A DNA stretch of 64,000 nucleotides. Source: Exophiala sp. HKRS030 (taxonomy: Eukaryota; Ascomycota; Eurotiomycetes; Chaetothyriales; Herpotrichiellaceae). The DNA is taken from the NCBI GenBank assembly GCA_023897205.1, contig JAHWDD010000004.1, positions 868,001 through 932,000 of the forward strand, read 5' to 3'. Positions 35,443 to 47,600 of the stretch are shown here, in pieces; position 1 is the stretch's first letter; each line of letters starts with the position of its first letter. A model generated the notes under the pieces. The model did no database searches and was not told the DNA's origin. It worked only from the letters and a program-made list of their open reading frames with translations. A program made the position numbers and the translations under genes.

Positions 35443-38211
35443 ATGCCCCGACAAGCGCATGGTCGACCGGTCCTTGCTTCCAAAGTTGCGAAGCCCCTCA
35501 AGAGAAAGGCAACCAGAAATCGAAGACTGAATGCCCTGGAAATCGCTGAGGAAGAAAATCCCGAGCATATCAAGGTCCCACGACATCGTTTGGGTCAAAT
35601 TGAGGATGATGACGAGACCGAAAGATACGGACAAGATGAAGACGACGGACCTTCGTCTAAACGTCGGAAGACGGATAGAGGGGAGGACAACGAGTCTGAC
35701 GATGAAGGGTCAGATCTAGAAGGGAATCGATGGCATGTCGGAGTAGATAAAGACGATGATGATAGCGACATTGACAGCGATGATGCATTTGGTGAAAGCG
35801 ATGAAGAAAAATTTGCAGACTTTACATTTAGGGGCACTTCGAGCGGGGAACCTAAGGTGAAACGAAAGGTCTCATCGAAAGATGCACGCTTCCTCGACGA
35901 AGACGATTCTGCAGACGGAGAGGAGGAGGGGCTCACAGATGATGATCTAGGCGAAGATGCTATTGACCTTGCCACTGCTTGGGATCTGGATGACAAAGAA
36001 GAGGAAGAAGCTTCCCGGCGAAAGAATCAGCGACGTAAAGCTCAGAAAGAGAATTCTTCTGACGGCGAGACGTCTGAGTCTGATGAAGATGGAGAAGATG
36101 ACACAGACGATGAATCTCAGTTATCTTTTTCTGATGATGAGGGCGATCATACCAAGCTTCAGAATTTTGTGGAACAAATATCAGGAGACGCCGCTCCCCC
36201 TACCACAAAGCTTACACGGGTTTCGAAAAGTTTGCCGGATAAACCATCGCAGTTTGGGTTGGGAAGTTCCAAGCTTACTGCTGCCGACCTTTTGCAATTT
36301 GTGAAAGATCCTCGACAACGACAATCTCTGAAAATGCTACAGAATAGTGAATCCAAAGGTGCAGAGATTTACAAAGGTGGCATACCTGGGAAACTCGCGC
36401 CACCACTGGCCAAGCGGCAACAGGATCGTATTGATAGAAGTGCAGCATATGAAGAAACGAAAAAAGAGCTTGATAAGTGGATCGAGACTGTCAAGCAAAA
36501 TCGTCGTGCTGAACATATCTCATTCCCTTTGCAAGATCCTGCCACTGCTGGTGCTCTGAACAGCAAGAGCCTTGCACCAACATCACAGACGCAACCAATG
36601 ACATCTCTAGAATCTACGATACAAGCTATCATGTTGGAGAGCGGATTGGCCACAAGAGAGAAAAGGTCAACCGACGATCAAGAGCAGGCTTATGAGGAGT
36701 TACAGCAGAAAGACTTACCACTGGAGGAAGTCCAAGCTAGGCGAGCCGAGCTCAGGAAAGCACGCGACCTCTTGTTTCGCGAAGAAATCCGTGCACGAAG
36801 AGTCAAGAAGATCAAAAGTAAAGCATATCGTCGGATCCACCGCAAGGAGCGTGAGAAAGCCAGCCTCGAGAACAGGTCAACTCTGGCAGAACTTGGGATG
36901 ATTGACTCTGAGGAGGAAAGAGAGAAAAATGATCGTCGACGAGCGGAAGAAAGAATGGGCGCCAGACATCGAGAGAGCAAGTGGGCTAAAAGCGTCAAAG
37001 TCACCGGTAGAGGCGCTTGGGACAACGAAACCAAAAACGCCGTTACAGATCTGGCCAGACGAGATGAGGATCTTCGTCGACGTATCGAAGGCAAAACTGG
37101 AGATGCATCCGAATCTTCCGAGGATGAGTTGTCCGACTCGGATGAGCTATCGGATACTGATGAGGAGCGTGATCGTCTTCGCACCAAGTTCAATGAACTC
37201 GAGTCGGAGGAACCCAGTACTACTGAAACTCGACTTTCGTCAATGGCATTCATGAAAAAGGCGGAAGCCGCAAGGAAAGCTGCCAATGATGAAGAAATCA
37301 GAAATGCACAACGAGCTTTACGCACTGAGGCGTCTGACTATGATCACTCTGATGCAGAAAATACCGCATCGACAGGAAGGCAAAAGTACGGTTCGAATTC
37401 CAATACTCAAGCAATAATTCCGAGAACGACAGTTCAAAAGAGTGAATTTGAGGAACGTGAATCTGATGAAGAGTTTACTGCTTTTGACGACGAAGTACTG
37501 CCTGTCTCAACCACAAAGACTCCAGCTGTCCTGCAACCACTTCTCGCACCCAGAAAATCTGCAACCTCGCTACCTCAACTGTCTTCACCAGGGCAAACTC
37601 GTCAGAATCTTGCTGTTGCGAAAGTTTCTAGTGGTTCGACCCAGAGCAAGAAGAACCAGAGCAACGGAAAACTAACATCGAAGAAGACGAAAATACCAGA
37701 GGCAAACATGGACGACTACACGAGTTCCTCAGACTCTGACGACGAAGAAGACGGCCATTCAACGCTAGCCCAGGCGATTTTCGCTGGTCCCGACGAAGTG
37801 TCACGAGATTTTGAGAAAGAGAAGAAAGAAACCGTCGAGGACGAGGGTGATCAAGTCATCGACAACTCCTTACCGGGATGGGGTAGCTGGGCAGGCGAAG
37901 GGGTCAGCAAAAAAGCGCAGAAGCGAGCCAAAGGGAAATTCCTAACCACGATCAAAGGCGTGTCGGCAGACAAGAGGAAAGACGCGAAACTGGATCGAGT
38001 CATCATCAACGAGAAGAGAATCAAGAAGAACGACAAGTATCTCGCGAACGAGCTGCCGCATCCATTTGAGTCTCGCCAGCAGTATGAGCGGTCACTTAGA
38101 CTGCCGCTGGGACCGGAGTGGACCACGAAGAGCACATTCCAAGATGCTACGAAACCGAGGGTGTTGATGAAACAAGGAGTGATACGGCCCATGGCACGTC
38201 CGCTTGCATGA
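35443..38211 (+). CDS. UTP14: U3 snoRNP / SSU processome protein Utp14
   Basis: A nucleolar component of the small-subunit processome, required for early 18S rRNA cleavages and an activator of the helicase Dhr1. A single exon encodes 922 aa. The N-terminal third is strongly acidic with Asp/Glu/Ser runs. Conserved blocks follow: RRAELRKARDLLFREEIRARRVKKIKSKAYRRI at about residues 425-460, RHRESKWAKSVK at about 510, and the C-terminal GWGSWAGEGVSKK with LPHPFESRQQYERSLRLPLGPEW. The last two are diagnostic of Utp14. The length matches fungal orthologues. Confidence 0.96.
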   Translation: MPRQAHGRPVLASKVAKPLKRKATRNRRLNALEIAEEENPEHIKVPRHRLGQIEDDDETERYGQDEDDGPSSKRRKTDRGEDNESDDEGSDLEGNRWHVGVDKDDDDSDIDSDDAFGESDEEKFADFTFRGTSSGEPKVKRKVSSKDARFLDEDDSADGEEEGLTDDDLGEDAIDLATAWDLDDKEEEEASRRKNQRRKAQKENSSDGETSESDEDGEDDTDDESQLSFSDDEGDHTKLQNFVEQISGDAAPPTTKLTRVSKSLPDKPSQFGLGSSKLTAADLLQFVKDPRQRQSLKMLQNSESKGAEIYKGGIPGKLAPPLAKRQQDRIDRSAAYEETKKELDKWIETVKQNRRAEHISFPLQDPATAGALNSKSLAPTSQTQPMTSLESTIQAIMLESGLATREKRSTDDQEQAYEELQQKDLPLEEVQARRAELRKARDLLFREEIRARRVKKIKSKAYRRIHRKEREKASLENRSTLAELGMIDSEEEREKNDRRRAEERMGARHRESKWAKSVKVTGRGAWDNETKNAVTDLARRDEDLRRRIEGKTGDASESSEDELSDSDELSDTDEERDRLRTKFNELESEEPSTTETRLSSMAFMKKAEAARKAANDEEIRNAQRALRTEASDYDHSDAENTASTGRQKYGSNSNTQAIIPRTTVQKSEFEERESDEEFTAFDDEVLPVSTTKTPAVLQPLLAPRKSATSLPQLSSPGQTRQNLAVAKVSSGSTQSKKNQSNGKLTSKKTKIPEANMDDYTSSSDSDDEEDGHSTLAQAIFAGPDEVSRDFEKEKKETVEDEGDQVIDNSLPGWGSWAGEGVSKKAQKRAKGKFLTTIKGVSADKRKDAKLDRVIINEKRIKKNDKYLANELPHPFESRQQYERSLRLPLGPEWTTKSTFQDATKPRVLMKQGVIRPMARPLA

Positions 38212-39467
38212 TGGACGAAGCAGAACGATGTTTGGATATTCTGCCGACAGCTAACTAGAGGTGGTCTTCTACTGTCATCTCTGTATGCGATGAAGAGATC
38301 CGTCACAAATAAATCCCAAACGATAACAAAATCCAACCTAGAAGATTGCAAGAAAATACGACATGACGTAGAACTACCTCACGCTGGAAGCCTCAGGCAA
38401 CTCCACCACCGTCCTTGATTTGAGAGCCTGATAACCCCGTCTCAGCCTCGTCCGTCGCGCGACTCGATGGCTGTTCGGGATTCCGAGATCGTCAGGCTTT
38501 GTGGACTCATCCATGGACATTTAGCGTCGAGCACGAACCCCCTTACACAGATGCCTCCCGCACTAACGAGACCTACTTTCGGCAGCACGTTGAAAGCCAC
38601 GAACGTATATCGCAATATTTCAACATGCGCCGAGATGCTAGCTCGTGGCTGGTTCGCTTGCCGAAGTACATTAGTGTTGGTTTCTGTGTGTACTATAGGA
38701 TAAATTGGACATTTTCGTCGCACGATGTTTCTTTAGAACCCGTTGAAACCCCACCCTCGGGCGCGAGGTGCTGCACGAAATGCGCAGTTGCCATCATTCT
38801 CTGATAGAAGAAATTTTCGTCCTTTGATCGACGCGGCATCGACAGACTGATAAGTCGTGTGAACGCTTCTCGAAAGCCGCTGGTTCAAACCGGCTTTATT
38901 ACTCCAGCGACTAGCTTTGACGTACAGAGCTCAGGACCGTTGACACACAGACTGATTGTGATTGGAACGCTATTACTGGGTGCCGCCTCTGCCGAGCCGT
39001 TTAAGAGACCACAAGAGCCATATATTGAACTCTAAATTATGCGAATAAACGACAGGAGGAGACATTCAGCTTCGTGCGGCTTATCCCGTAGTGGTCTGTG
39101 CTGAGGACGGACATTCAGAGTTCAGCATTATTGTCAAGTCAATCGATGTGCCCGCCACCGATTTTCAGACAGTCAATGCCAGTGTCTTGGTGTCCTGGTG
39201 TCCTTAAAATGGACCATTCTGTGCGGTTATTGGTGGACAATGCTCGACCATTGTATGAGGCCAAAGGATTCGAACATCTGATGGAGCTCGGACCTCCGGG
39301 ACAGTCCACTGGATGACACTTATTGGTGTGGTCGTCTTTTCAGGTTGTACAGGTTCGTGCCTTGTGAACATCTCCTTCTTCCCTCGTCGTCATTCTTTTC
39401 TGTTTGTGTGAGGTTCACAGCTCGGCATCTTCCGCATCAACCCGGCTTTCTCTTCCCTGATAGGAAC
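38212..39467. other. Intergenic, no supported gene
   Basis: This 1256-bp stretch lies between Utp14 and the M20 hydrolase, both on the plus strand. Open frames of about 100 codons at 38442-38804 on both strands overlap each other and show no domain. A perfect 7-bp hairpin (AAAGCCG / CGGCTTT) at about 38871-38895 contains a tRNA-like GGTTCAAAC loop but no cloverleaf. Confidence 0.4.
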
Positions 39468-40818
39468 ATGTCGTCGTTAGACCCCCAATCCTCATTGAAG
39501 GCGCTCGTCAAGCGCAGTCAGCCCGACCTGAACTTATACGAAACAATCTACAGAACCATCCATTCAAACCCGGAGTTGTCACATCAAGAATCCGAGACTG
39601 CCGCGCTGATCGTGGAACATCTTCGAAATCTCAGTGGTGATTTCGAGATTAGGACTGGAATTGGTGGCCATGGCCTTATTGCGCTGTTGAAGAATGGAAT
39701 TGGCAAGACTGTCATGCTTCGGGCGGATATGGATGCTCTTCCTGTTGCGGAACGGACTAGTCTGGACTATGCCAGTCATAAGAAACAGATTGGCCACGAT
39801 GGTAAAGAAACTCCGGTAATGCATGGTAAGTCGGGAGGATCGATGATCACCTCGAAGGTTTACTCGCTGACGGATTAATGTAGCATGTGGGCATGACTTC
39901 CATGTTGTCTGTCTATTGATTGCCGCAGAGGCTCTATTGTTAGCTCGAACATCATGGACTGGCACAATCATCTTCCTGTTTCAACCAGCTGAGGAAGCTG
40001 GCGATGGGGCAATCGGAATGGTGAAAGACGGCCTTTACGAAAGCGACAAACACAATTGCCCAATACCAGACATGGTTCTTGGACAACATGTCGCGCCTAT
40101 CCGAGCGGGAATTGTGGCATCCAAAGCAGGACCGATCATGAGCTCGTCTGACAGTCTCAAAGTGACTATCTTCGGCAGAGGAGGTCACGGGAGTATGCCG
40201 CACCGCTGTATCGACCCTGTTGTGATTGCCAGCCATATCGTTGTTCGGTTGCAAACCATCGTGAGTCGTGTGGTACCGCCAGATGAGGTCGCGGTCATTA
40301 CAGTTGGTTCGATCCATGCTGGCGAGGCAGAAAATGTCATATGCGACCACGCTTTCTTCACGATCAACATCCGTACGCTCAGCGAAGGAGTTCGACAAAC
40401 GGTGTTAGAACATATCAAGCGCACCATCAATGCAGAGTGTAGCGCCGGCTTCTGTGAAAAACCAGCACATATTGAACACCACATGAGTCTTCCAGTCACC
40501 AACAACACTCCCGTAGTTGACAAGACACTCCGACATGTGTTCCAGGAGCATTTCGGTCCAGAATTCATCGTCGCACCAAAGAGCAGTCTTGCTAGTGAAG
40601 ACTTCAGCATCTTGGCATCATCGATTGGCAAACCGTATTACTTCTGGCTCTTTGGTGGCACTGATCCTGTGGTTTGGGATGCACTTGAGAAAACGAACAA
40701 GCTGGAAACGGTTCCGATCAATCATAGTCCTGATTTCGCGCCGATCATTCATCCAACCCTAAGGACGGGTGGTGAAGCAATGACACTCGCAGCATTGGCA
40801 TTTTTGCAGGCCAGCTAA
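39468..40818 (+). CDS. M20-family amidohydrolase (hippurate hydrolase/aminoacylase-like)
   Basis: A zinc-dependent amidohydrolase of peptidase family M20D that cleaves N-acylated amino acids or related amides. Exons are 39468-39825 and 39884-40818 (58-nt intron), giving 430 aa. Metal-site motifs are LRADMDALPV at about 85, MHACGHDFH (Cys121, His123), PAEEAGDGA (Glu156/157), GRGGHGSMPH (His221) and NHSPDFAP near the C-terminus. The intron interrupts the codon before the HACGHD motif. No signal peptide is seen, so the enzyme is probably cytosolic. It shares an accessory stretch with an FMN monooxygenase and two HET genes, but I see no pathway link. Confidence 0.92.
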
Positions 40819-41387
40819 ACACCAGAACCGCGAGTCGCGTTTCATGTTTCTCTGGCTCAGGCTAGGTGGGGATGAGCTTCCTTTCAGAGACGCATTCTTG
40901 TCACTTTCGATCGTCGAATGGGGATTGTTTAATGGGAGAGCCGAAGCTCACAGAAGCTGGTTTGTCTTATCGGCTAAGTACAGAAGTACTTTCGATGATT
41001 CGGCCGAGATGACTTCAAAGCAATGAAGACCTCGACGTGTCACAATGTTGGAAACACGGTAAGTGGGCCAATATGGTACCGCGACCCAGGTTCCACATTC
41101 TAGGGCACTGCTATACTGCTCACACGAGCTCTTTCCATTTGATACGTTCGCAATCGCCGTGGTTTTGGCCGTATACTCGTCTCTGAAAGTTTCTGCTAAA
41201 GAGCAGTTGTCGTTACTTGGTAAGCAAATGTTCAGGGTGATCTCTCAATCACCTTGTGCATGGAACTAGTTAGCAGGGATGCTCGATAGCCATGAATTGT
41301 ATTGTAGACGTGAGCAATATGCGAACGATCTCATCCACCATGTCAAGATTAAAATGCTTCAGAACACCAGTAGTCATGTCACGATCA
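40819..41387. other. Intergenic between convergent genes
   Basis: These 569 bp lie between the stops of the M20 gene and the second HET gene. Only short unlinked open frames are present. Confidence 0.5.
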
Positions 41388-43313
41388 TCATATTGTTTTT
41401 CTCCCATATCTTACCCTGGACTCCCGAGTTGAAAATACACGTACGGACCTTTTGCGGAATACCAACTCTGAGGGATTGCCGAACCTTCGATTCTGCCGCG
41501 TTAGGGCCGCCAGCTGCCTTTGTAACAGCTTCGCAGTATTGACCCGGAGCCGATTTCTTGTCCGAGGACTTTTGAGCTTTGAGGTTACCGTTGCTGTCTC
41601 ATTCGATGGGATAAGTCTACTTCGAGACTGATTGCAATAGTCACAGTCGTTACCACCTATTCTCAGTGTCTCCAATGGCAATTCATCCCATCGAGCGCTA
41701 ATGGCTTCGGAGACTGGCAGTGTCATTCCAACTTTGTGGAAGCTACTCCCTGGGCTTGTATGAGTAGTGACACCCATTATAATAGACCTACCACTAGGGT
41801 CTTTGGCTTCAAAGTCGACTGCTTCGAGTTCTCCATTTGGCAGATTCTCCCCACTGACGAGGACGGTCAGGAGCTGCTGGTTCGTACGAGCAATCTCCAT
41901 TTCGCATAGGTAACCCATGCCTTCATTCAGTGCGAACATCATACTGGCCTGGAGTTCCATAAAGTCGTTCCAGACCAGTTGCTGAAATTCACCGTGAATG
42001 GAAGGCCGAAAATTTTCTTCGTCTCCGTTGAGGACGTATGCCATGGCTGGAATATAACTCAAAGTCAAGATTCGTGTAATCGCCTCTGTCTGTTCCGAAT
42101 CGTACCTACCGCAACCAAAAGCCGTGACGATCTGGGAAGCAGCCAACTTCTGTCCTTGGGCAAACAGAACCAGGGTAATATCTTGATTGAGTTCACCGTT
42201 GAGGCCTTGGTGCACATTGCCCAACCGTCTTATAATCCTTATGCGACCTAGCCTTCTCCCAGGCAATCCGACGCATCCATTCGATAGGGTGACTGGACCT
42301 AGAGGCTTGACCAGATCCAACCCCGATGAGGCTGACAATTTGTGTCGTGTGTTGAAGTACGGCATGATGCAATTTATCTCTTCACCATCTGCTGGTGGTG
42401 AGCTATTCGAAGGTAAGAGCAGCCATCGGATATTTCCCTGAACGATAGCTAACTCCCACCACCTTTTCCACGCATCATATTTGCTCTCTCCTGCAACGGG
42501 GAGAATGATGACCCCAGAAGCAGACATTGCTCCATATATGAAGTCGACAGGCTTTTTGGTATCTCGGTTTCCCAGGAGCTCCATGATACGAGTGCGCTCG
42601 ATGGTTTTCAACCTAACGTTAGCCATGCCTTGCAGGTAGGTGAAGACGTTTCGCGTCTGCGGAACCAGACATTCTTCAATTGTCAAAGTGTTACACACAT
42701 CTGGTACTGCGGAAAGAATGGCGTCAGCTACCTTAATAGGTTCGAGATCGAGGCCGATCCATAGAATCGATTTGGCAAGGACATATTCTTGCAAGGTCCA
42801 AACCCTGGACACCCACACCGTTGAAGTTAGACGCCGTAGCCCATCCATGGCATCGACCACAATCCTTCTACCATCTCCGGTCTGCCAGTATCGGCCTTCT
42901 TCCTGCCATGCATCTTGATTGGACATTTCAATGGCTCCCTTCAGATCAGCTTGCAATTTGTCCACGTCAGCTTGTCTGACTCTGAGGAAAGTCTTGAGGA
43001 AGATAACTACCACTTCGGCCTGGCCAAAAATCCGTTCCATGAGTGGAATTTGTTCTAGTTTATCCCGTTTACTTTTTTGGTTTATACAATATCTGTCGAT
43101 CCAGCAATGATGAAACTCGTTGTCGGCTTGAGCGACAACAGCTCGAATGCCTTTCCCACCGAAGCAAGAATAGAAATCATCCGGACGTTGGCCAAACGTA
43201 CTGTCGATCCAGGCGTGCGAGGCTGCAATGTATGGTGGATGATCGTCCAGTGTGAAAGATTCTGTGGCAAGCGTCTCGAGATTAAAGAGACGGAAAGAAG
43301 GCGACTCTGCCAT
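41388..43313 (-). CDS. HET-domain protein
   Basis: This heterokaryon-incompatibility-type protein has a single exon of 641 aa from the ATG at 43313. The HET domain lies in the first third: PPYIAASHAWIDS at about 27, HHCWIDRYCINQKSKRDKLEQIPLMERIFGQA at about 68-100, and STVWVSRVWTLQEYVLAKSI at about 165-185. These are the three canonical HET blocks, all intact. The remaining 400 residues show no other domain I recognise. The family triggers cell death on allele or partner mismatch. Most members, like this one, have no known partner. No NLR, patatin or other fusion domain is present. Confidence 0.9.
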   Translation of the reverse strand: MAESPSFRLFNLETLATESFTLDDHPPYIAASHAWIDSTFGQRPDDFYSCFGGKGIRAVVAQADNEFHHCWIDRYCINQKSKRDKLEQIPLMERIFGQAEVVVIFLKTFLRVRQADVDKLQADLKGAIEMSNQDAWQEEGRYWQTGDGRRIVVDAMDGLRRLTSTVWVSRVWTLQEYVLAKSILWIGLDLEPIKVADAILSAVPDVCNTLTIEECLVPQTRNVFTYLQGMANVRLKTIERTRIMELLGNRDTKKPVDFIYGAMSASGVIILPVAGESKYDAWKRWWELAIVQGNIRWLLLPSNSSPPADGEEINCIMPYFNTRHKLSASSGLDLVKPLGPVTLSNGCVGLPGRRLGRIRIIRRLGNVHQGLNGELNQDITLVLFAQGQKLAASQIVTAFGCGRYDSEQTEAITRILTLSYIPAMAYVLNGDEENFRPSIHGEFQQLVWNDFMELQASMMFALNEGMGYLCEMEIARTNQQLLTVLVSGENLPNGELEAVDFEAKDPSGRSIIMGVTTHTSPGSSFHKVGMTLPVSEAISARWDELPLETLRIGGNDCDYCNQSRSRLIPSNETATVTSKLKSPRTRNRLRVNTAKLLQRQLAALTRQNRRFGNPSELVFRKRSVRVFSTRESRVRYGRKTI

Positions 43314-44611
43314 AGATACGGTTGTCAACACTGGTTGAGCAATACTGGCTACACTGCAATTGAAATCATTGTTGATGAGTCGCTGTCGTGCTCCCCCGGG
43401 TTACACGAGTAGAACGACGTGTGGATGAGTAGCCAATCAAAGCACGAGCCCCTTCAGGCTATCAAGACAAATGGGAGGAAGGTTTGCCGAAGGAATATCA
43501 ACCCGAAACTTTGAACCGGGGAGAAAAGAGTCGACCGACATGTTGGCAAAGTGTTTCATAGCCGAGAACAAATGCGAACATCATGGCCAACGGCATGCTC
43601 GTTGATCCAGAATTATGCTGTCAACATCTCCACGCCTGTCAATGTCACCACAGCAAAGCAGGTTGTCAATTCACATGATCCGATGTGGGTCGCATGATGC
43701 ATCCCACATGATACATTTCATCTGTCGGGTGCTTCGGGCCTCTCAGAATCAAACATACTTGGCAACGTCGCTATGGTTCTTACAAGGAGATCCTAACAAA
43801 GGGGACGACTAGTCTTGACTCCGATGCAGATCTCATTGCAACTTTGATGAGAATGACCTTTTCCTGGACGATGACTACGGCGAGAAAAGGTAGGCAGGTT
43901 GGCACGATGAATCTCAGAACTTCATCTCAATCGAGAATCTGAACATCATTTTGGGAAAATGGAAGGAGCGTTGATGGAGGGCTTCTTGACAGGGAAGTTG
44001 CGAGGAATGACTCTGGTTTTTATATCACCTCTGCGCAAGGCACCATCTTCACATCGACATGGCTCTCCTATACCCGTATCTGCCCCTCGAACATATCTAT
44101 ATCGTCCAACATCCTTTTATTCTTCTCCTTCTTGTCCTCGGAATCTATCAAATCAACACGTTCCTAAAATCCTCCCGACCGCCACGTTGCCACCTGTCAA
44201 GCACGGGCCCTTCTTGTCCAAAAACGCATTGATCATCCAAATCGCCTTGCATGTTCGTGCCAAAGCTCACGGGCCTTACTCTGGTATGCCTCGAACTCCT
44301 CAGTTACCTTCCCAGACCATCTGTATTCGGAAGTATGTTGTCGTTGACGTAACTGTGACCGATGCCGCGAAGCCACAAAGCAAAATATCACTTTCTCAAA
44401 AGTGTAAACTTTTCGACATCTGAAGCATTACACTATACCACCCCAAACATAAACTCTGAGCCTCACGAAGCTGCTGAAAACCTATCAAGAAACGTTGAAA
44501 ACATATCCAGCAACCTCTTCAAGCCCGCTCCTTTACTGCTCGTGATCTATTGCTGAAGGACGACTTTCGAAACGTCCTGAGAATTCCCATTCCCATTCTT
44601 CCTCCTATATC
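43314..44611. other. Intergenic, divergent promoters of HET and GH81 genes
   Basis: These 1298 bp separate divergent starts. A plus-strand frame of 154 codons at 43959-44423 has no recognisable domain and lies in the probable GH81 promoter or leader. I do not call it a gene. Confidence 0.4.
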
Positions 44612-47600
44612 ATGCTCATATTATGGAGTCTAGTCTTGCTAACCATATCACAGGCATTGCTCGCCGGAGCGCTTCCAGCTCCTCGATTCTTCGGTCAGTC
44701 TAAGCAACATTTGGAGCGAGATTGCCATAAGCCAAACCCCTTATCTCATGATGGTACACTAACACCCAGATCTACATCCCCAGGTGCGAACGGGGCCTCA
44801 TTCACTCGCGGCCCACCATGGCAAACGATCTATCTCGATGGCAATCCGTTTGCCGGTCCCGGGCCTTTCCCTAACTTCCACCTTCCTGGCCGACCACAGG
44901 TTGACCACAATGCGGCTGCGCCGACGCAAACTTCTACCAGTACACCCGGTCCTGAAACAATATCACCTACTTACACATCTGAGATTACCTACGTGAATCC
45001 CAACTTGAGCTTTGGTACCGCCACAATCACTGATTTGCCGGGTTCACAAGATCCGACGGCGACTTCGGCAGAAAATCCTTACCCGGATACCACTGGCGTA
45101 GGTAACTTCAAAGAGCCTTTTCAATCATAACTAATTGAGCCAGTCCATCATTACATCACTCGAAACCGGCGGAAATCCTCCCATAGAACCCTTTCCTACA
45201 GCAAACATCACTGTTTCATCAGCGACTTTGGAACCTCTGGACAGCACTGTTCCATTTGGAACTGCTACTGCAACAGGATCTCCAAGCAGCATCACGGAAA
45301 CACTCACACTGCCAGTGAATACTTTCGAAACCGTCATTGTAAGTTCAACGGTCACGACTATTCCCGTCCAAACGACTGCCACGGTTACTGCTGTTACCGT
45401 GCTCAACACAACGATGACATCAAATGGTACTCTCATTTCCACTTCAACCGTGGGGCCCACAGTTATCACCACATCTGGAATTGTCACAGTTGAAACGACT
45501 CTTACTGCATCCACTGTCATTACTGAGACGGCAGCAACTACGTTGACAACAGACGTTACCGCGGAAATCTTGCCCACATCTACCTCGACATGTTTGCTGC
45601 CAATGGGCTGTTATGGACAAGACCTGTTTCAACCTGTCGGTATCGGTTCTCCACCGAACAACATCGGTTGGAGGGGGAATCATCCAGTGCCGCGCTTAGG
45701 AATCAATCTTGATGGTGGACCAATCGAGACCAACAAATTCTACCAAAACTTGGTTCTAGGCTCACAGGCTTTTCCTGCATTCATGTTGCCCTATAGCCTG
45801 CGATGGAGCAAGGGAAGTGGAAATGCTCGGAGCTGGGGCCTCGCCGTCTCTCATATCGATGAAAATCAGAAAGTGTTTGGACCTGCCAACACAAATATTC
45901 CAAATTCGCCAAATTCGTTCTACATCAATCCACTCGGCATCGAATCAATCATTTTCTCCGCGGCCGAGTTTGGTGCAAGTACCGTTTTGACATCAGACTC
46001 ACTCCTAGCTTTTTCCGCCAATATACACCTTCAACCTGTTGCAGGTTCGTCATCCATACTCACGCTTACTTTGGTGCAAGGTATGGGGTTCGTCACTGGC
46101 CAATACGCAAACCTTCAACCCGAAATCCAAAGTAGCGTCTTTTTCCGGAATATTGCCGCGGCGGCTCCACCCAAGCCCGGTGTTTACAAGTACAGAGTCA
46201 CATTGGAAGATGGCAAGATCTGGCTGATATATGCCATCCCTAGAAGTGGAATCCCTCCAAACTTTTTACTCGTCTCCAGTACAATGCTGCAAGGTGTTCC
46301 AAATTGGTACGGTGACATTCAAATTGCGAAACTTCCAGATTCAAGTCTAGAAAGATACTATGATGATGCAGTCGGTGCATATCCCACAGCAGGTCATATT
46401 ACGGGATATGCTCACAACTCCACCGCCCAGTACAGTCTCTCTTGGTCTAAAGCTGGTGCCTTCGCGGCAAATACCAGCCTTTTAATGTTTGCCCTACCCC
46501 ATCACGTGCAATCTTTCGAGGCTGGAACACTAGGCAACCTGACCAATTTGGTCCTTGCAACCCCGACGAAAGGTGAAGCAACTGCGGTGGTAGGTGATTA
46601 TTGGGTTCTTGAGGAAAACGAACTACCCACCTCAATGGGCTTTGCTCCTTGGAAACCTGGCAACACTCAAACCGAGGCGACACTGTCGGCGGAAGCTATT
46701 GCAGCAATTCAGAACGTTGCAGCCATGGAAGCATCTCAAAATATGTCTGCTCAATCAAATCTCAACAGCATGTACTTTAGTGGTAAAGCTCTCAGCAAGT
46801 TTGCTACCTTGATCTACACGATGCATGATCTGAGTGATCAAAAAGACCTAGCCCGAGCAGCACTACTCGAGCTGGAAGATGCGTTTGGAGTATTTGCCAA
46901 CAATCGACAAGAGTTCCCACTCTTCTATGATACAGATTGGAAAGGATTAGTGTCCTCAGCCAGTTATGTCTTGAATGATGATGGAGTCGATTTCGGAAAC
47001 TCATACTATAATGATCACCACTTTCATTATGCATATTTCATCCATGCAGCAGCAATCATTGGGTATCTGGATCCGACATGGTTAGCAGGACACAAGGATT
47101 TCGTGAATGCTCTGGTTCGAGATGTGTCAAACCCCAGCTCACTGGATCAATATTTCCCGGTATTCAGGTCATTTGATTTCTACCACGGAAACTCTTGGGC
47201 CAAAGGTCTATTCCAATCGGGAGACGGCAAGGACCAAGAGTCGTCTTCAGAGGATGCCATGTTTGCATATGCACTCAAGATGTGGGGTAGGACAATCGGT
47301 GACGCCTCAATGGAGGCACGAGGTAATCTGATGTTATCCATCTTGAAACGAAGTCTCCAAAATTACTTTCTGATGGAGTCGGATAACCCGAATCAACCAG
47401 CACCATTTATCGGCAACAAGGTGACGGGAATCCTCTTCGAGAACAAAGTGGATCATGTGACCTATTTTGGAGCCGATTTGGCATTTGTTCAAGGGTAAGA
47501 CGAGCTTGATACGAGATTCAGATAAGAGTGCTGACAGGCTTAGAATTCACATGATCCCAATCATGCCGTTCTCGACACTGACCAGGAATAGTAAGTGTCA

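Noticed and set aside
36690..37325. 211-codon antisense ORF within Utp14, and similar antisense frames in eIF5B (4071-4718)
   Set aside because: Ser/Ala/Phe-rich composition mirrors the Glu/Lys/Arg-rich coding strand. These are shadows of biased codons, not genes.
38871..38895. tRNA-like GGTTCAAAC loop in a hairpin
   Set aside because: The AAAGCCG/CGGCTTT stem encloses an 11-nt loop. No D-arm, anticodon arm or acceptor stem can be folded around it, so it is not a tRNA gene.
43959..44423. 154-codon plus-strand ORF upstream of the GH81 gene
   Set aside because: It has no domain, irregular composition and lies in the promoter or leader of GH81. Nothing supports it as a gene.
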